Shown: in pieces, positions 22,081 to 35,249 of the stretch
Layout: each line of letters starts with the position of its first letter
How positions within the stretch are numbered: the stretch's first letter is position 1
Assembly (NCBI GenBank): GCA_022453515.1
Contig: JAJNNY010000039.1
Coordinates: 286,060 to 350,059, forward strand
DNA from: Astrocystis sublimbata
Taxonomy: Eukaryota; Ascomycota; Sordariomycetes; Xylariales; Xylariaceae
Direction: 5' to 3'
Length of the DNA stretch: 64,000 nucleotides
The notes under the pieces: model-generated
What the model was told of the DNA's origin: nothing
The model's input: only the letters and a program-made list of their open reading frames with translations
Databases searched by the model: none
Translations under genes and position numbers: made by a program

Positions 22081-23257
22081 CTAATCAGCGAGCCCTCCGT
22101 GAAGAATTGCCTCCAGGAACTGAATCTGTGCCTGCGAAACCTTTTCCGAACCATCTCCGCTCAAGACGGTCAAATGTCCTTTGCCTTTGACAGTATACAA
22201 CTCCTTGGGCTGCTGGAACTTCTCAAAAGCTTCAATTTGCTCCTCGGGTGGCGACATGGCATCTATAGTGATTCATTAGTCTTCAAACTTCTAATTGTCC
22301 ATATTCATAGCAATCTCTTTTCGTGCGCTGCAACGGACTCTCAAAACTGAGGATCTCAACTTACCTAACTCAGGTACAATCATCATGACGGGTGTCACAT
22401 CAAGCATACAAAGCAGTGACTTCGGCTCGAACAGTGCCAACTTGTAGTACGACTGCAGAGTGATGCGATTGCGAAAGCTGGGCGCGCCCCTATCGATCAC
22501 GGCATTCATGAATTGGAACGATTCGAGGCCGCCGGGCCCTCCCGAGCCCGCCATCCCGATTGGGTTCTCGCCCCTGGCATTGAAAGGCGGCAGCGTGAAC
22601 GCTTCGTTGCCGCGAAGTTGGGATTGCCGGTCCTTGATGATTTGAACGAAGGCTTTTTCACGCTTTTCGGGCTTTACGAAGCTTAGAATAGGACAGACCA
22701 TCACTAGTGCTTTGACGCGACGATCCAGAGAAGCTGTGCAAGCACTGACCGTGGCACCAAATGACATGCCCCAAAGGGTAATTTGCGATGCATCGACACT
22801 TGGGAGAGCACTGATGTGTGTGATGATGTCTGCCAGTGATACCGACATGTGAGCTGACGTCTATGACGTTTGAATGCAAACTGCTTACCTGTGAGATCCT
22901 CAGCTTGTCGCAAGGGATCAATCTGGTTTCTTGGTGATCCGTCACTATCTCCGATGTTTCGAGGATCGTAAATGAAAGCGTTGAAACCCGATGATTGGAA
23001 TACTTCCGCAACATCTGGCAGGAGCATCTCTTTCACGCAATTGAACTACAACAGATTTAGCATGCTGCATCAGTAGTTTTGTACAACTCGAGTGGAGCAT
23101 CGGACGATTATGAGTTCTATCTCGATGTTTTAAGACTTACCCCAGGTGTCATGATGATTGCGGGTGCCGGACCAGCAACTGCATAGAAACATCCCCGAAT
23201 GGTCGTGTTGTCGATCGTCCGGCATTCTATGACTTGAAATGCGCTGATAGGAGCCAT
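22081..23257 (-). CDS. Alpha/beta hydrolase of the polyketide-transferase-like type (left copy)
   Basis: Four exons (23141-23257, 22889-23045, 22365-22829, 22081-22262) encode 306 aa. The fold is marked by IMTPG, YDPRNIGDSDG, the nucleophile elbow GMSFGA (Ser114) and GKGHLTV (His276); an acidic residue near VPELDAM completes the triad. The sequence resembles fungal hydrolases that sit beside highly reducing PKSs and release or transfer the chain, such as the fumagillin polyketide transferase group; this match is from memory of the family. It is divergent from the PKS with a shared 1.1 kb promoter. The PKS has no releasing domain, so this protein is the best candidate for offloading. Confidence 0.85.
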
Positions 23258-24397
23258 CTTAGAATATTCATGCACGTAGAATTCGACCTTTCAAAGCCAC
23301 TAAGCACAGAGAGTTGATCTATAGCAAAGAAAATCTTCTGATAATTCGGGAACTTGATATCATATGGATGGTAAAGGGCGTTCCTCGTAATATGCTCAAT
23401 TCGATTATCCTCGCACTATGACATCCGAATATCTGACGAAGAGGCACGATAAAAGATTCACGTTAAATCTAGATCAACAAATAAACTGTTGGAGGATAGG
23501 AGCTCAACTTCGATCTCATGTACGTCAGATCTTGTGCCTCCAATTAGAGGGCCTTAAAAGAAAGTTACAGAGCTACATTGCATGACTAGGTGAGGAATCG
23601 AATAAGCCTACCAATTCAATGTAGCAATGTAAGTGGGTCGGGATAAAACCCCGATAATCTTCATCTCCATATATGCAACGTAATGTGGGTTAACAACTTA
23701 TGCATGGCGAATGACCTAGAGGTATTGTAAGCTTATCCCTCATGCAACCGCAAGATTATCAGCTTCTTATCGCCATAGAAACCTCTACCCAACCTGTTCT
23801 CTGTTTTTTTACGACTTTGATCTTACTACTCTCATGTCTCATCAGCTGACGACGCATCGCCTGCGGTAGACTTCGTATGAGCCTCATGACGGGATTTCGG
23901 CCTCGGACATCAACCACCGAACAAAAAAAAGGCTTCCGTTTGCATGCATTCAGTATAATCGAAGAACATCATCGACGTATTGTCAGAGTCTGACTCTTAC
24001 TAAGGGCCAATTACACACAAGTTGTGCCAATAGCATCATCAGTGGTGGTTGGTATCAGTTGAACGCCATGCCACAGTTTGCCACTATGACGCAGCAGAGC
24101 GGACTTCGGAGGCTTCGAAAGAGTAACCGTGCATGCGATAACAGTAGAGAGTCTTGTTTGTTATGTCGCTGATCACCGATACTGCTGCCTTGTATAGGCA
24201 AACAATTGATGGCGCAGCTCGTTAGATCATATCCAACTTGCTGTGTTTTATCGCCATATATAACTGCAGCACACTTCTTAACAGCTCCACGATGCAATAG
24301 CAGGAACTCACACTCGTAACAAGCCGGCTCTTGTCAGAAAACAGGAAGACTTGACAGAATTACCATTTTCACTCTTAGATCGTTCTACTTCAAAGCT
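23258..24397. promoter_or_regulatory. Divergent promoter of hydrolase and PKS, left arm
   Basis: The 1.14 kb between two head-to-head starts should hold both promoters. No gene or clear repeat was found. Confidence 0.5.
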
Positions 24398-27300
24398 ATG
24401 GCGTCTTCACATTTCGTCCAGGAGCCAGTGGCCATCATTGGTTTTGCCTGTCGTTTGCCTGGCGGAAACACAAATCCCACGAAGCTCTGGAGCTTCCTCG
24501 AGAACGGCGGAGTGGCCTCAAACAAAGTCCCCAAGTCCAGATTCAATATCGACGGGCACTGGGATGGTTCACATAAACCACGGACTATGCGCCCTTTGGG
24601 CGGTATGTTCTTGGACGGCATCGATCCAGCGGACTTCGATGCCTCATTTTTCCAAATCTCAAAGGTGGAAGCAATCTCAATGGATCCAAACCAACGTCAA
24701 ATGCTTGAAGTGGTTTTTGAGGGGCTGGAGAACTCTGGTGTCACTCTAGAAAGCCTCGATGGTGGTCCTGTGGGCTGCTTTGTGGGTTCTTTCGCCTCAG
24801 GTAAGTTCAAGTTATCTTCTTCCTTTTAAAGGTACACTGATATTAACTCGAAACTATAGACTACGCCGACATGCAAACACGCGACCCGGAAGACCGACCG
24901 GCGAATATCACCGTAGGAGCCGGCCGCGCCATCTTAGCAAACAGGCTGAGTCACTTCCTAAATATCAAAGGGCCGAGGCAAGCAACGCTCCGATCGAAAG
25001 CAAGAAATACAAGCTAACATGGGCGTATAGTATGACCATTGATACCGCCTGTTCCGGCAGCATGATTGGTGTTGATGTCGCCTGTCGCTACTTGCATTCA
25101 CGTGAGATCGATACGGCTATCATTGCAACCAGCAATCTCTATCTTAACCCAGAACATGTCATGGATACGGGGGCCGTCGGGAATGCCCATTCGCCTACAG
25201 GTCTATGTCACACTTTCGATGTTTCTGCGGACGGCTACGTCAAAGCGGAAGCCGTAAGTAGCCTGATAATCAAGCGGCTCTCTGACGCCATTCGTGATGG
25301 TGATCCCATTCGCGCAGTTATCCGGGGCTCCGCTAATAACAGCGATGGTCGCACTCCTGGTATCGCTAGCCCCAGTGCCGAAGCCCAAGCCGTGGCTATT
25401 CGATCAGCCTACGCTAATGCTGGGATCACCGACTTCAATGGTACAGCATATTTGGAATGCCACGGAACCGGCACGCAGGTAAATCATTGTCTGCAGAGTT
25501 TATTGCAATCAATCTGCTAACAAGCCGTAGGCTGGAGACCCGACTGAGGTCGGAGGCGCTAGCTCCGTATTTGCGGCCACACGCTCCGCAGACACGCCCC
25601 TGATTATTGGTTCGGTATGTTCACATACATTTAAATGCTGATACCATGTTTTTCTTCTGTCCTTATCTTTCTGCACTAGTTAGCATACTGACATAATATC
25701 TTGCTAGATCAAAAGTAATGTAGGACACGCGGAACCAGCAGCAGGGATTTCGGGCCTCATGAAAGCCACAATGGCGATAGAAAAGGGGCTCATACCAGGA
25801 AATCCCACGTTCGAGAATCCTAGTCCCAAAAGTAAGGTATCTTTGGAATTTTTGAATATGTTCCGCCGCTGACATCAATTAGTTGATTTCGCCAGTTGGA
25901 AAGTCAAAGCTTCACGGACTGCTCTTCCATGGCCTGAGTGCTCTATACGACGCGCAAGTGTGAACTCATTTGGATATGGCGGTTCCAATGTCCATGTGGG
26001 TTTCTTCTCTTTAGCAACATCGAGGATTGTAGAACCGAACCGAAGCTAACTTATTGGTTCCCCCAAGGTTGTTATCGAACAAGCGCCAGCCGTATCTGAA
26101 GGTCCACGCCATGTATCGTCGTATCTGTCGGATGATGACGACTTCGACTTTGATAGGCAAGAAGCCGATCGGCCCTCGTTATTGGTGTTTTCGGCCAACG
26201 ATGAAACCACCCTGAAGTCAAATGTTAATGGCATCGCCACTCATCTGATGAACCCGCGGGTGAGCGTTGATCTCGCTGATCTCGCTTATACCCTTTCAGA
26301 AAAGCGCTCCAAACTTTTCCGAAGGGGTTTCATCACGACTAAAAGCACAGATCTTGACGAAAGCTCATTGACCACTGGAAAAAAGAAGTCCGAAACCCCC
26401 AGGATTGGATTTGTGTTTACTGGTCAAGGTGCTCAATGGCCACAAATGGGGAAGGATTTGGTTACTTACTTTCCTTCCACCCGCCTGATTCTGGATGAGC
26501 TGGACCAAGTGTTGCAGGGTCTTCCCCAGCCTCCTACATGGTCTCTTCTAAGTAAGCTTCTCTTCTCGAACGACTATCAAAAGCAAGCCGTTAACATGTG
26601 ATAGGTGAATTGATTGAGCCACGCACGGCCGAACACCTTCGGCAGCCTGAGTTCTCTCAGCCTCTTGTGACGGCATTGCAGATCTGCATGCTCGCTGTCC
26701 TTAAGGATTGGGGTATCGCACCCCAGTGTGTGGTAGGTCATTCGTCTGGAGAGATTGCAGCGGCGTATGCTTCAGGTCATCTTTCTCGTTCCGATGCCAT
26801 CAAAGCAGCTTTCTACAGAGGTCGCGCAGCGTTGAACTGCAAGTCGGAGACCGAGTCAAATGTTGGTATGCTGGCTGTTGGCTTAGGTGCTGAAGCCGTA
26901 GCTGCGTACCTGAAGAATTACGAGGGAAACGCATGGATTGCCTGCTACAACAGCCCCTCGAGCTTGACAATAGTGAGTACGACCATGGCTTTTCTTGGTT
27001 TCATCCAATGTTCAACATATAGATACTGACTCTGAGTTCATAGTCTGGGAGACAAAATGCCTTGGAAGCCCTCAGAGCCGATATATCCGGCGCAGGTTTC
27101 TTCGCAAGACTTCTGCAAGTTGACTTGGCTTACCACTCCAAGCTTATGGGTGTTATCGGCGAAGAGTACCAAGCTCTCTTGGACAACGCCTTCAATCCCT
27201 TCACCGGCTCAACTGAGGTCGTCATGTACTCGTCAGTTCACGGCACCAAAATGACGGACAAAATTACGGACACGGCGTATTGGAGAGCAAACATGGTTTC

Positions 27301-30300
27301 GCCAGTTCGGTTCGACGAGGCATTGACCACGATGCTTTCTGACACTAATGCACCAAACTTCTTGATCGAGATCGGACCATCAGGTGCCCTTTCCGGGCCC
27401 ATTTCACAAATCAGGAAGGCTCTACCAGGCCAGGGCTCTGATGTCTCATACTTCCCGACGTGGTCCAGAGGTGCTGGTGCCGGAAAGTCAATCTTCGATC
27501 TTGCAGGTCACCTATTCGTCGCTGGAGGATCTGTAAATCTGGCCCACGTCAATGAATATGATACTCAAGCGGTATTAGCCAATAGACCGCGAACAATCAT
27601 TGACCTTCCCAACTACCATTGGAATCATTCGATCAAATATTGGCACGAGAATGCCTCTAGCAAAGACTGGAGATTCAAGAGATTCGTCAACCATGATTTG
27701 CTTGGTAGCAAGATTCTCGGGACCTCATGGAAAACACCAACTTGGCGGAAGCTGTTGAACCTGGCAGACATCCCGTGGTTGAAGGATCATAAGATGGGGC
27801 CTGATGTCTTGATGCCCGGGTCTGGATACATTACCATGGCCCTTGAAGCCTTATACCAAAAGACAAAGGCTTTGGATACCACTGGAACCTATGTCGATGC
27901 TACTGCGAATGACCTTTGCTACCGATTCCGAGATACACGGTTCGACAAAGCGCTTGTTTTGGAAGATGGGAAGGAGTCGGAAATCCTGCTAACATTGACT
28001 CAACAACCTGGTCCCAAAGTCTGGCATGAGTTCCGAATCTCATCAATCAATGGGGACAACGAGATTGAGCACTGCTCAGGTCTGGTGCGTCTTCAAGATC
28101 CCATTGGGGAATCGGCAATTGACGACAAGGTTTCGCCCCTACGATACCCTACATCTGGCCAGATGTGGTACAGAGCCCAAACAGAAGCAGGTTACGGATT
28201 TGGCCCCAGTTTCCAGAAGCTCCTCAGCGTCGAATCTAGAAGTGGACGTAGACACGGTCGCAGTTTGGTATCGCTCTCCGAGCCCGAATCGAAGTGGGAT
28301 CCCCAGTCCTACTACCCCATCCATCCGGCAGCTCTCGATGGTTGTTTTCAGACCGTGACACCTTCTCTGTGGGCAGGAGAGCGAAGCTCGATCAATGCGG
28401 TCTTAGTGCCCTCAATTATTGACGACCTTGGTGAGCACAATCCATTTCATCTTCGAATGCATCTTTTAGCCACAAGAGATTGACTAACAAATGGTTTGCA
28501 GTCATCAACAAGTACCCGTGAACTTGACCGAGGGCCTTTCGGTAGCTAGCTCGGAATACACCGGTCGTGGCCGGACCGAGGAGGCAAAGAGCTATCTCGC
28601 AAACTGTGCCGTTTATGGCAGAGAAAACAGCACTCTCTTAATGCGTATGTCAGGCCTCCGCTTCGCCAAGCTCGATACCGGTGTTAAAGTCGACCCCCAC
28701 GTCTTTAACGAGATCAGCTGGAAGCCAGACATTACTTTCATGACGCAGGATCGGCTGGATGGCCTGCTTGTCGCTGAGTCTGAGAACAAGCATGATTACG
28801 TGATTGATCTTGTGGCCCATAAGAAACCCGCCTTGAATGTGCTGGAGATTAACCTCGACCTGTCGGACTCTTCTTGCATGTGGTTTGAAGCTGGAGATGC
28901 TGCATCCAGAGCATCTTACCTTCGGTACGACTTCGCATCATCCGATGCCAGGAACCTCATAGGTGTCCAGACAGCGCATGAGAGCAAGAGAAACTCTGCC
29001 TTCTACGTCATTAAGCCCGACAGCGAGAGGCTAGGCTTGACCGAGGGGGAATACAATCTTGTCATTGTGAAGATGTCTTCCGATGTAGACATCGACGTCA
29101 CCACCCTCACACAGAACATCAAGCCGCTTCTGGCTCCCAGCAGTTTTGTGTTATGGACGCAACATGAAGCTGCCTTTATTCAGTCAGAGTCCGCAAGTGA
29201 GCACGAGAATGAATCCGTGAATGGTGTTGTCTTACCTAGCACGCCTAGATTTTCTGGTCACAATAGCACTGTTATAACGCCCACGCGTTCTATCCTAACA
29301 GTGTCCGACGCGATCGCGACCCCGCCAACTGTTTCAACACCTGCCAGCTCAGCCGGTGATACATCTGACCTGCAAGTGGACAAGAAGATGTTGGCGGAAT
29401 TTGCCCAGAACCCATCGGACGAGGCCTTTGTCTCGAAGAAAGTTCAGCCCCTAATGGCAGCCCAGGAGCTCGGTACATCGTTGGAAATCCCTATGTCTAC
29501 CTCTGGTATAGCAGCCTACTTGACCCGAGTCAAGGCAGCCGAACTAGACAATACAGCCCGTCGAGACCTTGTCGTCGCGCGTTTTCAAGATGGTGCCCCA
29601 GAGCTCTCAACTGCTCTACGTGTCGGTCTCGAGGAGAATGGGTGGAATGTGTTAAATCAAACATGCTCTTTCCCGGACGTGACTTCCAAGAGCGTAGTAC
29701 TTGTTCTTGATGAATTGGACACTCCAGTCATGACCAAGATTGGCAACCAACAGTGGGAAGGGTTGAAGGCTCTGATTAGTACTGGTGCTGTCATACTTTG
29801 GGTGACTCAGGGCGCCCAGTATCAGGTGACGAACCCCGACACAGCACTTGCACACGGGCTGTTCCGTGTGGTGCGCATGGAAGATGCCAACGCCAAACTG
29901 GTTTGCCTCGATGTGCAGTCCAGCACAGCCGAGGATACGACTGCAGGCATCATCACCGAGCTTCTCGCTTCTCTGAGAGGTGAATGGCCAAAGAAAAACA
30001 TCGAAACAGAATTCGCGGAGCGCGAAGGCCTTCTCTACATTCATCGCCTTGTCCCCGACCTCCAAGTCAACGAATTCAAGCGACAGGAAGCTGAGGGCGC
30101 GGAGCCAGTACCACAGTCGCTTCGCGAGAATCCTCGGCCTGTTTCACTGCGCGTCGAAAGACTGGGCACTTTCCAGAGTTTGACTTGGAACGAGACAAAT
30201 ACTAGTGAAGTCCCCGTGCAGGATGGAAGAGTTGAAGTTGAGATCATGGCTGTTGGAGTCAATTTCAAGGTAGATCTGATGATCCGTGAAGCATTGTCTG

Positions 30301-32720
30301 CATTGATACTAACGCATCGAAACTAATAGGATGTTGCCGTGACAATGGGAATCGTTCCCGAGAACGAGTACACCCTTGGCTACGAAGCCTCAGGAGTTGT
30401 TACGAGACTTGGGCCAGGGGTAACAAAGTTCAAGGTCGGCGAACGTGTCTGCTTCTTGAACAACGGGAGCTACGCAAATCGTCTTCAGGTCCCTACTGGC
30501 CGAGCCCACGCCATTCCAGATAGCATGAGCTTTGAGGTGAGCGACCTTGTCGAGTCAAGTAATTCCTTGCAAGCAATTGTGCTCACTAATTGATAATAGG
30601 ATGCTGCGACAATACCATCTGTTTACCTTGCCTCGATGTACTCCTTGTTCGATATGGCCAACCTGAAGAAGGGACAGGTAGTTTCTCCCGTGGATTCTGT
30701 TAGGCGTATCGATACTAACGGCATCCCAGTCCGTGCTCATCCACTCTGCATCTGGTGGTGTTGATATCTCAGCCATCCAGCTAGCTCAGTATATCGGGGC
30801 TAAAGTAAGTCTCACCCTGTCCAAATAGTACGCTGACAGATAGAGTGCTCGATACTAATAGACGCAGATTTACGTCACGGTCGGGACAGAGGAGAAGCGA
30901 AATTTCTTAGCCGAAAACTTTGGTATCCCGCGAGAGCACATGTTCTCTTCTCGTCACAACCGGATTCGCTAAAGAAATCCTCCGCGCAACAGGTGGGCGA
31001 GGTGTTGATGTCATCTTGAACTCCCTTACGGGAGAGATGCTTGACGAGTCGTGGCGTATCTGTGCAGATGGCGGTATCATGGTTGAAATCGGGAAAAAGG
31101 ACATTGTCGACCGCAACAGTCTTTCCATGGAGCCATTTGATCGTAACTGCTCGTTCCGGGCCATGGATTTCTCGTACACCAATGACATATCCGATGCCCT
31201 TATCGAAAGGTAGGACTTAACCAAACTCTCTCGGGCACTTCATGACAGTCGTTGCTAATCTCCCGCTTTTAGATTGTTAGATCAATATTTGATCTCGTCA
31301 ATTCGGGACACATCGGTCCTGTGCACCCAATTACTACATTTGGTTTTGACGAGGTCGGATCCGCCCTTGCATACATCCGTAGCGGACGTCACATGGGCAA
31401 GGTTGTCGTTTCTGATATGGGGCGACGGGATGTAGAGGTTCCTATTCGGCCGGCGCTTGATCAATTGTGCCTCCGTGGCGATGCCTCTTATCTGATTGTG
31501 GGTGGCCTGAAGGGTCTATGCGGCAACTTGGCGATCCATATGGCACGCCACGGTGCTAAGCACATCATCGTATGCTCGCGCAGTGGCATTTTACGATGAG
31601 CAATCAGCCAAAACAATTCTGAATTGCGAAGCCTACGGCTGTGCTGTCACAGAAGCCAAGGGCGACGCTGGGAATAGGGACTTTGTGGAAAAGGTATTCT
31701 CGGAGGCTACACCGGCTGTGGCGGGTGTCATCATGGGGGCTATGGTTTTAAGGGTAAGTCAATGTCTGAGCATCGCCTACTTCCTTAAACCACCATGACG
31801 CTCGACCCCATCATCACAAACACCATCATCACGGTGCTCCTTCTGAACCACCACTGACCACGTTAAACCTGGCAGGACAAGCCTTACGAGACAATGAGCC
31901 TGGAGGAGTACCATGCTGCCATCTATGGCAAAGTGCACGGTACATGGAACCTGCATCATGTTTCACTACAGCAGAGTCAGCCGCTCGAGTTCTTTACTAT
32001 GCTATCCAGCATATCGGGAATCGTTGGGAAGAAAGGGCAAACGAATTACTCCGCTGGTAATACGTTCTTAGACGCGTTCGCTTACTACCGCCAATCGCTC
32101 GGGCTACGAGCGAATACCGTCGATCTTGGCCTGATCGAGGACGTGGGGTATATCGCTGAACAAGGAGGTATGGATAGTCATTTCGACAGGACCCAGTGGG
32201 AACCCATCTATGAGGGAAACATTGCGCAAGATCCTTTGCTACTCCGTCTTACAGCAGACCGCCCCTATCAACCGTGCCACAATCCGCACAGCTCGTCACG
32301 GGCATATCCTTCCCGCTCCCATCGCATTCGGATCTGAGCCGAGAAGCGAGATTCGCACATCTGTTTGTGGCGAGCTCGGCCGGTGCCTCGGCAGGGGAGG
32401 GCAGCCAGGCCGATCAGGAGATTCGCACGTTCCTTATGATGGTCAAGGCCAAGTCGGACAGGACTGCACTTGCCAAGATGGCGGTCGAACTTCTGGTCTC
32501 ACAACTGACCAAGATTCTGCGGCTAGAGACGGAGATGGAACCGGCCAAATCCCTCCTCGCGTACGGGACCGACTCTCTGGCGGCGGTTGAATTGCGCAAC
32601 TGGGTGCGTGTAGAGTTGGGGGCGGAACTCACGACTCTTGACATCACCAACGCCGCGTCGATCAACAGCCTGGCGGAGAAACTCGTGTCCAAGATTCCCG
32701 AAAGCGCAGCTGCGTCATAA
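24398..32720 (+). CDS. Highly reducing type I polyketide synthase, left copy with disrupted frame
   Basis: Same sixteen-exon gene as the right copy at 44430-52750. Exons here: 24398-24800, 24860-24977, 25031-25478, 25531-25614, 25708-25831, 25883-25995, 26068-26551, 26605-26972, 27044-28430, 28502-30269, 30330-30536, 30600-30677, 30730-30804, 30868-31209, 31273-31753 and 31876-32720. Relative to the right copy there are six one-base changes in short homopolymers: one A missing near 28510 and 31284, one base extra near 30958, 31589, 32217 and 32281. Each breaks the frame in the dead methyltransferase region, the ER or the KR. Everything else I compared by translation is identical. Length changes confined to homopolymers and no substitutions look more like sequencing error than decay, but real pseudogenisation is not excluded. 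The third exon follows a GC-AG intron (24978-25030). Confidence 0.85.
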
Positions 32721-34341
32721 CGGTTATAGATATGATGGGTTCAGGATGTCCTGTCGCCATAGGCCCCTAGCTGCTCCGGGATCCAAGGCAGGCAGCCTCC
32801 TGCATCAGCTCGCCTACATTAGCTGTACTTTGCATGCATTGTCACGCCAGGGCTGGGCTGGTCTTTCAGTATTAATGCGGCCATAGCTTGCCATACCTAG
32901 GTAGTAAGAGAAATGCTCTCGTTTCCATATCTCCACCGTCAGAATACTGCGCCAAACAACAGTGTGTTGCGTCTTCATATCTGAATCAAAAGATGTCGAC
33001 ATCTTTTCTCTCGTTGCATCATCCTAGCAGGCCGGCAACGGCAGGTCTGAAAGATATTAGCGAGGGAGGGCGGGGAAGGCTATCTTACTACCTACTTAGA
33101 CTTGTCTACCTAGGCGCTTGAGGCGGAACGATAGCCCAGCCTCTCCCGACGCCACTGTTTATTTCTGTCACTCCTTGGACAAGCGGAGAGTTAAACTGTC
33201 ATGAATCATGGCAATGTAACGTCGGGGTGGGTTCAAAGTTGCCCAAGTTACAACAGCAGAATGCCGTGAGAATATAGTGGGATTTAGTTCGATTCGCTTC
33301 AGCATTATATGGTAGCTCGCTACAACTCGCATTACGTACCTATGTTGGTAGGTTAGCAGTCTGAAGTTCGAGCGACGTCATGCGGACAACAGCCAATTGG
33401 ATAATTATGCATGAACACTTTACTTGGGCTGCCTAGCTGGGCGGCTCAAGCCTGTAATACCGACGAACGGCCCGTGCTTTGTTAGTCAGTGTCCGGCGGT
33501 GCGGCAGTGTACGCCAACTGCATGGCGGATTCCGCTCTGGAGCCGCTCATGGCGCACATACCGGTACATGATTTGGTATGTGTTGATGTGATTCGGGAAT
33601 GCAGAATCTCGGATAGTTACCTGAGTCGTGGATAGTCGCTTGCCTTATGTTTGGCTATCGATCATATATACGAAATAAATGTAATTGGGCAGAGATAAGA
33701 TATGAAAATGCCATAGTCAATTGACGTTCTCACTCTCGTCGCTCCGCTGTTGCATAGGCCGCGTACTCGGACTGTAAACCAGGAATAAACAAGGTGAATC
33801 GGCTATTTATGATTGGTAGTAAAGCGACGCCACTGCTCAAACGCTAAACTAGGGCTATAAAAGGCAAGTGGGCAGATATAGATTTACCTTCCTCGCCTAC
33901 CGCGGCGATGTATTCAAATCTAAATTCTCTAGAAAGAAAAACATGTTTCAACTAAACGAAACCAATTTGTATGCAAATACTAAAACTTACGTTGTTGGTG
34001 CTTTGTTCATAAGCTAGGCCTCAAAGTAAACTCAAGCGTTTGTAGAAAGTGCCTGAAAGAGGGCTATTCTCCGCAATCCGGGCTGATTTCTTGCTCCTTT
34101 CGCATTAGTTCATAGCCCAGTATGTGACCGTGAACTCGGCATGCTCGGGACCAAAACGCCAAGAGACGCTAGCCATGGAATCTGCAGCCAGCTGAAATCT
34201 GAAGCTCCAGTACCTTAACTTGAATGTGTTTTGGGCCCCTCGGAGCCCATACTTCGTACAAGGAGCTACAGACATAACAGTAGTAAGTACTCTGTCGATC
34301 TGTCCCGATCATTCCGAGATAGCATAGATCTCGGTTAAGAT
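32721..34341. other. Intergenic region downstream of PKS, left arm
   Basis: No convincing gene. CCTAGG-centred palindromes occur near 32897 and 33108. A short frame around 34012-34113 contains a CRKC pair but lacks a start and neighbours; it may be a relic. Confidence 0.45.
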
Positions 34342-34342
34342 A

Positions 34343-34570
34343 CAAGTCACCAGGATGATGATAGTTAGCTCAACGCCAGATATCAGAATAGCAGGAGTAC
34401 TGCTGTTCACAAGGCTGTTATGCAGTCGTTTTTGCGACATTCAAGCCCCGGTTGAGTACTAAGTGGATAAACCTTTCGCAGTATCATACCAAAAGAGAAA
34501 AGAGGACCAAAAATCTCCTAACAGTACAAGTCTTTGGCGTCGAGCTAACCATTATTATCCTGGTGGCCTG
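34343..34570. mobile_element. TA-flanked MITE-like element (left copy)
   Basis: A 228-base segment bounded by 36-base terminal inverted repeats (34343-34378 and 34535-34570). The two repeats match at 30 positions and all six differences are transitions. The dinucleotide TA flanks both ends, as expected of Tc1/mariner-type insertion. No transposase is encoded, so it would be non-autonomous. Confidence 0.55.
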
Positions 34571-34719
34571 TAGCTTCCTCCGCTAGCAGGGAGGCTATGG
34601 GACTGAGCATAAACAAGACCTCGTCAGGCTGTTCATAAGCGCTACTGGCCGTTGAACCCAACAACGGAAAACGCGGGACGTATACGCACGCGACTATAGA
34701 GTCTGTCTGGATAGATTCG

Positions 34720-34855
34720 TACGACTGCATGGTGGTATTCACATACGGCTGCAGCGTGATCTGTATATACGACTGTCGAGTAATATATGCATACGGCTAC
34801 CTATGGAGTGGTGTGCCTATACGTACAGTTACAGAGCAAGTTTATACATACAACT
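34720..34855 (+). repeat. Degenerate 24-base periodic array upstream of bANK gene (left)
   Basis: The motif TACGRCTRY recurs at 34720, 34744, 34768 and 34792, exactly 24 bases apart, and looser copies follow near 34820 and 34846. It lies 400-530 bases upstream of the regulator start codon. It may be a decayed tandem repeat or a set of binding sites. Confidence 0.5.
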
Positions 34856-35249
34856 ACAGATTGGCCTGCAAGCCGAGGTGAATAAAGTGATGGCCCCCAA
34901 GTACTGCTGACTCCTAGTCCACATGCCACGACGTCGGTGGCGCTACTGGACCCCCATACAGCTAACCTCAAGGAGCGCCAACAGCCGCATTGTCCCATCG
35001 TCCCATCTTGTCGCTTACATACCGACTTACTCAGGACAAGGAGAGAAAGCCACGATGGAATGCAGGACGTCCGTTCCGTACAAGTGCCAATACATGACTA
35101 CAACTACTGTCGCATCAATATCGAGTCCATTCCGCAACACTGCCTGTCCCGACGTTCAAGCATCGATGCTGTCAGATTTCCATCCGAAAGACAGATAGCC
35201 GTGTGATAGACAAGTCGATTGATGGTTGGATGACCCAACCAGACCAGCA

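Noticed and set aside
28502..32300. Left PKS as a genuinely different, evolved paralog
   Set aside because: No amino-acid substitution was seen against the right copy outside the indels, so there is no sign of divergence.
34545..34742. 65-codon minus-strand frame (mirror 42408-42605)
   Set aside because: Its stop codon lies inside the terminal repeat of the MITE-like element and its composition is not coding-like; possible but unsupported.
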